NCBI RefSeq assembly: GCF_002078875.1
Contig: NC_034424.1
Location: forward strand, 7,853,586 to 7,917,585
Length of the DNA: 64,000 nt
Direction: 5' to 3'
Source of the DNA: Numida meleagris
Taxonomy: Eukaryota; Chordata; Aves; Galliformes; Numididae
The position numbers and the translations under genes were made by a program. Under the pieces are notes generated by a model. The model searched no databases. It was not told the DNA's origin and saw nothing but the letters and a program-made list of their open reading frames with translations. Of this stretch, positions 56,746 to 64,000 are shown one piece after another (position 1 is the first letter of the stretch; each line of letters opens with the position of its first letter).

Positions 56746-58837
56746 ACACCAAGGTGAGCGCCCGGCATGCGATACGTTTCCTCTCTAACAAGTAAATCAT
56801 TGCTCGTGTGCTCCCTCCCCAGCGCAGTGTGTGGCACTGAGAAGGTGGAGCCTGGGGGGAGGGAAAGGGAAAAGGGGCCAAATTTGGGGTTTGCCATCTT
56901 CAGCCCACTTCAACCCTGCCCTGCAGTGGTTTTTAACAGCAGGAGCCCCGCGCTGCCTGGGCGCAGGCTGGAGGCTCCCAGCTTCCTGAGTGTTGTCCTC
57001 TGCAGTAAATCTGGGCCTGAAGGGAGCAGAGTGTTGAAAACATCCCTCACCCGCGCTGTCGTGGTGGGCTGCTGTCCCCCAGCCCGATTCCCCTCCTTTG
57101 TCTGTCCCTCTCCTCGCCCAGTAATCATGGCCTGAGACCTTTATATTGGGAATAGTGGGATTTTTTTTTCACTCTAAGACGAAAAGATCAATTTGCTCTC
57201 TTCATTTAAAAAAAAATGATTTATTCTTCTTTTATTTCTCTCTCATAAATCAACCCCGGCCAAGGCTGCAGGAGGGCAGGCTCTGGAAAGAATAAAACGC
57301 TGAAGCTTGGGGATGTAAATAAAAACTGCATCCCAAACAGTTTCCAGGCATCCTCTTGGAGCCAAAATTTCATCTCAAAGAAAAATAATGGGATGGCATG
57401 GGTTCAAGGCAGCAATAAGCTCCCAAGCTGCCGTGTTGCATTGCCTACAAGAGGAGTCAGCATCAGACCCACTGGTGCTGGGGTTGGCTTTGGAAGCTCG
57501 CCTTGGGGCCGCTGGGGCTGTGAAGTCCATTTCCCTTGTTTGTTTGGAGGATTATTCCTTTCTCTCGGGTAGGAGCGGAGCGCAGGGGGACTGGAGGAGG
57601 TTTAATCCCCGAGACAAGAGGGAACCTTCAAAAAGGTTAATTGCTGGGCTTTGCATTTTGTCGAGTGCTTCTGCTCACGTTACAGCAGCAATGCCATCTG
57701 CTCGGCGCGGCGCTGCCCTGCATAATTCACCAGCTTCGCGTGTTGGTGTTCCGGGAGCGCTTGTGAGCGATTCATGAGGAAGTCACCTTTAGGCAGAGCT
57801 CAGGTGACGGTTACCCGACACCCCCGGGCTGACTTCTGCTCCCCTGTCCTTTTGCCCTCGCGGTTCCTGCCCCCAGGAGGGAGGGTGGGATGCTCCTGGG
57901 TGGTCTGTCCCCAGCGTCCCCCTGCAATGTCCCCATCCCCTCCTTGTCACAGTCCCAGCTCGACGTTGGGTGCTGCTCCCTGCCCAGCAGTCTCCTTGCC
58001 CCGTGCATGGAATTGAAGCTGCAGGCCCTGATCCCATCCACAGGCACTTCCTTTTTCTTCCCATCTTAGAAACTCAACCCAACTGGAAATTCTCTTTTGC
58101 TTCCCTAGTGTCCTCAAACTCATGCAGGACTTCATGTCCTACCATCCTACCCAAGATTTTCAGGGCCGTGGTCTGCCGAGCTCACACGGGTAACTAATGC
58201 ACTTCAGCTGCACAGTATGCTGGGGATCTTTCCCTACCACTCCACGCCCAGACCTTATGTGGGGTGAGCCATTTCCATGAGGATTCTTAACCTGATATCG
58301 AGGCGGTCTCCTCTGCCAGCCCAGCCATCTCCTCATCTCCTGCGTGTAACCCGAGTTCTTGCCCCTGCTTTAATAGCAACCTCTGCATGAATATTTAACC
58401 AAGGACCTTAGCAGAGAGCTCCAGCTAACATGTGGCAAACAGATTTCCAGGACAATAGACCCTGCTAAAGCGATGATGGGAAAAGAAACCTGGGAGGAAG
58501 GGGAAGGGTCATGCCTGGAGAGGTCGGGCAGTTTGCACACAGCTGCCCCATGCAGCCCAGGGAGGAGAAAAGGATCCAGGGCTCTGGTAGAGGAGACTTC
58601 AAGCAGCCAAAACCTGCTTGGTCTAAAGCTATGTTGGTTTAACCAACATCCCTGCAAGGACATCGGTCCATCAGTGCTCGGTGGCAGCCTGGTAGTTTCC
58701 CTGCTTACCGCTTAGATCTTGTACAGAGAGGAGCAGAGAATAATTGTTTTTTATTCATTTTCTTCGATACAGTCCCAATTATTTGCAGACATCTGCTGTG
58801 TGCAATTTCTCAGTACACTTTACATAGGTAAGTCTGT

Positions 58838-58910
58838 GGTTCCGGCGTTCATTAATCATGGAATTGAGGATTAATTTCAGATTTAATTAGAGATTAATTT
58901 GGCAATTTCC
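58838..58910. promoter_or_regulatory. ATTAAT triple cluster with GGATTA
   Basis: CATTAATCATGG, GAGGATTAATTTC, GATTTAATTAGAG and GATTAATTTGG occur in about 55 bp, combining K50 (GGATTA) and Q50 (TAATTA) cores. Confidence 0.4.
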
Positions 58911-59574
58911 ATTCACCAATGAAGTGAAAACCAACAGCGCTGTCAATAGAAAAAGTATTTCTGCTTTATTGAGTGGCCTGAGTATTAAAAATAATCTCTG
59001 CTGCTTTCTTCAGCCAAAAAGAGGCTCTGACCCCCACCCCCCAAGGACTCATTAATGATAAAGGGCCCAGATTACCAAATTAAATGAAATTACTTTGACC
59101 CAAGTGAGGACAACAGGTTAATTTTTGCATTAACCATGGCCATGCTCATGCCTGAGCTGCTCTCTGGTCTCATGCCCAGGGGGACACCGAGAGGTGAAGG
59201 TCTCCACCAGTCTGTGCTGCTGAAATATTGGTTATCTCCCTGAGCTTCCCCTGCGAGAAGGATGAGCAGATTTACAGGGCAGGGCTGACGTGAGCCAAAG
59301 CACCATTTGCACAGAATAATTTCCATTTCAATTCCTGCACATCCACGTCCTGGGACCAGCCATGCTCCCCCTCCTCTTGCATAAAACTTAAGAGAGGAGC
59401 CACAAAATCCTTCAGGAAAATGCACGAGGCTTTGCAGCAGCCTCAGCAGCGAGGGCATGGCTGCAGAGGAGTGGCAACAGTGGGCCCTGCCCGCAGTGCT
59501 CGGGGTGGCACAGCCATCCCATGGGGCGGGGGGACGGGTCACTCCCCAGCACTCCTTGCTGCTGCCCAGCTCTG

Positions 59575-59760
59575 CAATGCATCGGCGTTCGTCAGGTGAA
59601 CGCGCTATTACTTTGCATATTAATAATATCTTATTACATTTGTTCTTAAGAGTGGTATCAAGTTGAGGCAAGGAGGATTAATGGCACCTCAGTAATATTT
59701 ACATATTTACATTATTAAAAAGCAATACATCTTTTAGACAGCCCCATACATGGTGTAGAA
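59575..59760. promoter_or_regulatory. AT-rich block with octamer-like and E-box sites
   Basis: CAGGTG E-box, CTTTGCATATTAATAATA (octamer-like next to TAAT), GGATTAATGG and TTTACATTATTAAAAAG. Candidate enhancer by composition and motif density. Confidence 0.3.
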
Positions 59761-60094
59761 TTGCAGATGCTGCTCCTCAGCCCGACGCAGCCCCAGAGGG
59801 TCCTGTCCTGTCCCTGTTTCCCAGCCTCATGCTCAGCGGGCACCGGGGGACCCCTGCACAGCCCCTATGTGTCCAGGCCATGCTTCCAGGGCAGAGCTTG
59901 GCTCCCTGACACCTCTGAGCCAACAGTGTCCCAAGCAGCCATGGGGAGAGACAGAGGGGACAAAAGGGATGGGTGCTGCCATGGGTCCCTGCCCAGAGGC
60001 CAGAGCATGGAGTGAAGGGTTCTCCCACATCAGGTCCCCGGGGAAAGGCTCCGCAACTCAGCCAAAGGCTCCCAGTCACCTCCAGCATCCTAAA

Positions 60095-60180
60095 CTTAAT
60101 TAGAGCTGCCAGCATCTAATTAAACCACTTAATTAAGGGCCACATTGTCAGTAGGTAAAGATGGAACAGACTTAATTATT
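60095..60180. promoter_or_regulatory. Four-copy TAATTA cluster
   Basis: CTTAATTA (60095), CTAATTAA (60116), TTAATTAA (60129) and TTAATTA (60172) within 86 bp. This is the LIM-homeodomain consensus repeated in both orientations. Confidence 0.4.
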
Positions 60181-61256
60181 TAACACAATGACAAGCAAGA
60201 AAAAAACCCACCTGAAGTGTATGTCACCTCCCAGGTGGGCTGAGCAGCCCTGGGGCTGTGGGTGCAGGGTACCCCAGGGCATCCCATGGGCACAGTGCCA
60301 CCCACCACGGCCATGTGTGCCCCTGCTCTGTCGGCTGCCACCACCACTCACCATTGCCACATATCTCCTTACACTGCCATGCATCCCCCAGCATCACCGT
60401 GTGCCACCAGCACTGCTGTGCCACCACACAGTGCCACCAGGCTGTGACCAAGCCATAGGAACCTATCTCAAATTTCTCCAGAACAGGAAACATTCAACAT
60501 GGGGGCTCTGTCCTGACCCCACATTGATGCCCGTGGGGCAGGCTGTACCCCAACCCCTGTGTAATGCTGTCCCTGCCCCAGGGCAGTGCCTGCATCTCCC
60601 CCTCAGCAGCTGCTTTGCATGATTTCAATCTTCCTTCTCCTGTCCCTGCTCAGTGCCCCTGCTCGGGTGATGTCACCCAGGTGACTCTGGGGCTGGCACT
60701 CTGCGGGGAGATTGATGGCAGCGTCCCATCGATAAATCCATACAGACCTGAACCCCATGATAAACGTGCAGGAGGTAAAGGCAATGGTTAATATCTTCAA
60801 AATAGGCCCCAGAGCCTTCAAGTGCAGCCAGAGAGGGAAGCACCAGTGACCCTTGTTAATCTTTTTATTGGCTCGGGAGCTATTGGCACCTTTCGCTGGC
60901 CAGAAATTTGCAAGCCTTCAGGGAGCAATGATTTCACAGTCAGGGGCTCTGAGAGAGAGAAAAGAAATCCCTTTGCTCCTAAAACGGGACCATTCTTCCA
61001 GATGAAAATTGACATTTTTGTTTGAACTTCACGACCCCCAGTAATCACACTAATGGCTGGGAGCTGGCCATGGCCAGGACGGATGGGCCGGTATGGATTG
61101 CTGGAAATGGGCCGGGAAGAGGGAAGGGCAGGGGCTGCTGACAGCCTGCTGCAGCACTCTGGGATGCTTCTGACCTGCTCTGTGGGGTCACATCTGAATT
61201 AGGTTTGATCTCAGTTACTGGCAAAGCCCTTGGGCAGGTGGTTGCTGGGTGCTCCT

Positions 61257-61308
61257 ATCCATCCATCCGTCCGTCCATCCATCCATCCGTCCGTCCGTCC
61301 ATCCATCC
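61257..61308. repeat. (ATCC/GTCC)n tetranucleotide repeat, 13 units
   Basis: Thirteen TCC-ending tetramers, with blocks of ATCC and GTCC alternating (3 A, 2 G, 3 A, 3 G, 2 A). Confidence 0.95.
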
Positions 61309-63420
61309 AGGTTAGTCTCTCATCCTTCATTTCCATCTGCACAGCCCAGGTGTGCAGCAGTGCCACATTTTGGGGAGGCAGAGGGAGGGCAGTTGCCTTG
61401 CCCAGCTGATGCCTGTTACATGGGCTGGGGTGTGGGAGAGCAGCAGCTGCGCAGAAGCATTGCAGAGCTTACAAAAGCAGCTCTGGGATCTATACTGTGC
61501 TCCTTGGTTTTTAGGGTGCCCAGAGGAGACCTGTGAGGCCTCCCTAAGGAAGGTGGTGTTGTCTGGGGCAGGGAAAGTGATGCTGTCCCTACTAGAAAGA
61601 GGGGAAATATCCAAGGCACCAGGTATGAATGTTGGGATGAAAGTCACAGAGGATGGCAGCGCTGTTGTTACCACCTGCATTGTGCAGCCAGGGCCAGGAA
61701 TCAGCAGTAAGTAAGAATGCAAAAGGGTCTCTTTATTTTTTAAATATCTCATTTAGTAGGTTAATATTCCATGTTATTTCAGGCTGCTTTCTTTGTACAT
61801 CTGCCACCCAAGCCCGTACAGATGTTTTAGGATCCTTTAATCCTGACAAAGGACTTAGTGTTAAGGAAAAATGGGTTACATAAAGATCCTTATCTCCTTA
61901 AGAAACAAAGCATGTTTGGGGCATATTGTGTACAAAACAAGACTAAAATAGAGGCAGAACATCCTGGGGCCACTTACCAGATGTGCAAGTTGGGTGACCT
62001 GGCTCTCGCCTGTCCCTGCAGGGGCTTTTTGGGAGATGGTTTCCCCTGGTATGGGGTCAGCTCAAGCTGCTGTTTGTTCCCACCCTATGTGCTTCCCAGT
62101 GTTCAGTATTCCATCCCATGGAATTGACAAAGTTCTCACATTTGTGCGCCTTTCCTGATTGATCCAGCCCACGTAAATTACCAAAAGGAGTTGCAATCCT
62201 CTGGGGTCTGAGGCAGAATATCAAAGGAGCATGGGCTCGTGCTGCTTTAATTAAAACTTAGTTTAATTAAAAACCTTGAGAGCTTTATTAGACTCGGTAA
62301 TTGATTTAATTTTCTTGTGGAATTCTATTACAACACGCTTCCAGTGCCCTGGCTTTGGGATCCTAGCTGCAGGACTGTCCTCCTTCCTGGGCAGCCCCTG
62401 CATCCCCCCCAGCCCTGGGCTGCAGGGAGGTGCCTGGTTCTGGGCCCTCTTGCCCAGGACACAGGGAATCAAACAGCAAAAAAAAGGAATATTGAAGAAA
62501 AAAACAACACACGGTGATTGTCTGCTCTATATTTATTTCATAACATCCAGAATTAATAAGATACAGGAGTTAAAGGAACCATGGCAACTGAATGCAGAAA
62601 GGGCTGTCCTTGTAAATAAATGAATTCATAAATAACTCACAAGTGCTGATATAAAAAGTCATGGGAATCTAATGCAATGTTAATGCAATTCGAGCCTTCC
62701 CTTTTTTGCAAGCTGTATTATAACACGAGGTGTGCCATGCTCTGCTCTGTGCTACAAGTGTCATTCTTAAGATAATAGAAGTTGCTAATTGTACCGGGAG
62801 CTGGGCTGTGATTGATGAGGGCTTCGGGTTTTTGTCTCCTCCTCATTCTCATCAGCAAAACATTGCACCGTGAAGCTGAGGGCTGCTCTGCCCGTGACAA
62901 ACTTTGGGAAGCTGGGGAGAATGGAGGTGAATTGTGGGTCCCTCCCGGCGCCGCAGAGCTGGCAGCGGCCTTGGGCAGGGTGCTGCCTCCTGGATGTGGG
63001 CTGCTTATGGGTCACTTGGCTTTCTGGTGCCAATACTCATACTCTGGAAAAAGCCAGGCTGAAAAATGGGCAAATGTGTCCGTCGAGTGGGTGTTGCATT
63101 TTTGGAAGCAGTGTTCTCAGCTCTTATTTCTGTGCTCTCTGCATTGATTTTCAGTTTGGAGGTAGGTGCAACTTGTCATGGAGATCCATGTTTCCCCATT
63201 CTGGAGGTAAATATAAGGAGAGAAGCAGTGCTCTGATCTACAGAGAAATCTACTTTAGTCCACTGCGGTGATTTTCCCTTTTGAAAAGACACTGCTTTTA
63301 AATGTGGGTTTGTTTGAAGACAAATCCTTTGTTCCTCTTCTCTCGATCTTTTTTTATTTATAAGGCTGATGCTGAGTAATGATTCCGGAAAGTCCTTTTC
63401 TCCTTCACAGTACATAGTCT
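61309..63420. other. Intergenic DNA
   Basis: No gene recognised. AT-rich parts at 61735-61960 and 62230-62720, the first holding no repeat I recognise. Chance ORFs only. Confidence 0.45.
62245..62318. promoter_or_regulatory. Duplicated TTTAATTAAAA element
   Basis: TTTAATTAAAAC and TTTAATTAAAAAC lie 17 bp apart, followed by GGTAATTGATTTAATTTTC. Three or four homeodomain cores in about 70 bp. Confidence 0.35.
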
Positions 63421-63429
63421 GAACAGGAG

Positions 63430-63750
63430 CAATGCCCAACGGACTCTCGCAAGGCAGCAGGCACCGGGAGCTTCTCCCCACGCACCTGCAAGGCGCTGCT
63501 CTGCGCCGAGCACAGATTCTCCCCGGGGCGCCGTGGGCGGACGGTGCCGAATCCTCAGCGGTCACAAAGTTCGTCCCGACCGGGGGTCGGGGACTGGGGA
63601 GGAGGGGGTGGACGCGGAGCCGCCGCAACGCCGGGGCAGCAGCTCCGCCTGGCGGGGCGCGGCCGCACGCGCAGGGTCCCCCCCGGAGACAGCGGGGACG
63701 CGGGGCTGCTCCCGGCGCGGTGCGCTGCGAGCTGGTGGCTTGCCCTGCTG
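63430..63750. promoter_or_regulatory. Small CpG island near the right edge
   Basis: CpG-dense block in otherwise CpG-poor sequence. It could be the promoter or first exon of the next gene, or an intergenic regulatory island. No convincing coding exon with splice donor could be assigned; overlapping ORFs in all frames are expected in such GC-rich DNA. Confidence 0.5.
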
Positions 63751-64000
63751 GTCTGAGAAATGGAATAAGGGAAAGAGGGAAAATAGCATGGATGCTTTCC
63801 GTGCACCCCAGTGCAAAGGAGGAGTCTTGGCACAGCGAACACCCTGGCGCTGAGGACGACGGCATCGCAGCTAATCCCGGCGAGTGGAAGCTTTGGGCAC
63901 CGTCTGATGCTCCGTAACAATGCAGAAGAAATAGTGGCAAAGCTGCTTTTCATTAATCTCAGAAAAACGAACGCTGTCTCTAAATTTGACCCTTGGCCAA
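63751..64000. other. Right-edge flank
   Basis: Falls back to AT-rich sequence; nothing recognised. Confidence 0.4.

Larger units (their letters stand above)
55526..61250. other. Intergenic DNA (gene-free except listed sites)
   Basis: No gene recognised. GC-rich, CAG/CTG-rich spacers separate AT-rich blocks at 56560-56745, 57150-57260, 58740-58960, 59575-59760 and 60090-60200. Confidence 0.45.

Noticed and set aside
63176..63940. 254-codon minus-strand ORF at the right edge
   Set aside because: Crosses a CpG island and AT-rich flanks without splice or homology support.
1..64000. CRISPR arrays, rRNA, tRNA, phage or bacterial operon features
   Set aside because: None seen; the window is vertebrate nuclear DNA with split genes.
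1..64000. Endogenous retrovirus or LTR element
   Set aside because: No paired LTRs, primer-binding site or gag/pol-like coding frames were recognised.

Overview
This is vertebrate nuclear DNA from a bird, most likely chicken (Gallus gallus). The exons of one gene translate to a protein that matches, as far as I remember it, chicken LHX3. Introns are compact, there are large CpG islands, and one short CR1-type retroposon tail is present. It is not bacterial or viral sequence: long ORFs occur only as exon pieces flanked by GT/AG splice sites, or as chance ORFs in GC-rich islands.

Layout. (1) 1-17356: the 3' eleven exons (2 to 12) of QSOX2 on the + strand, ending in a stop at 17354-17356. Exon 1, with the signal peptide and first thioredoxin CGHC motif, lies before the window. 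(2) 17357-21150: QSOX2 3' UTR and intergenic DNA with an old LINE-like remnant ending at a 24-A tract. No AATAAA or ATTAAA is seen. (3) About 21180-26700: a large CpG island over the promoter and first five exons of LHX3. (4) 22808-28447: complete six-exon LHX3 on the + strand (395 codons plus stop), with a poly(A) signal at 28802. (5) About 29700-64000: no recognisable protein gene. This 34 kb tract alternates GC-rich filler with AT-rich blocks holding clusters of homeodomain cores (TAATTA, GGATTA) and POU-like sites. It also contains two smaller CpG islands (about 47690-48200 and 63430-63750). QSOX2 and LHX3 are also neighbours in mammals, where LHX3 is flanked on its other side by a long non-coding interval before TMEM250/NACC2. 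The tract is therefore best read as the LHX3 downstream regulatory domain (inference).

QSOX2 makes disulfide bonds in secretory-pathway proteins. LHX3 is the LIM-homeodomain factor of pituitary and motor-neuron development. They share a locus but no obvious pathway.

Most interesting observations: a possible alternative first exon of LHX3 inside intron 1 (24295-24301), in correct phase, that would give an N-terminus beginning MQQIPLCAGC, like the paralogue LHX4; a tandem NAG acceptor in QSOX2 exon 4; an orphan CpG island with a CTCF-like site and an NKX2/POU composite; three head-to-tail 10-bp K50-homeodomain-like units at 49731; and several dense TAATTA clusters, which are candidate LHX3 autoregulatory elements.
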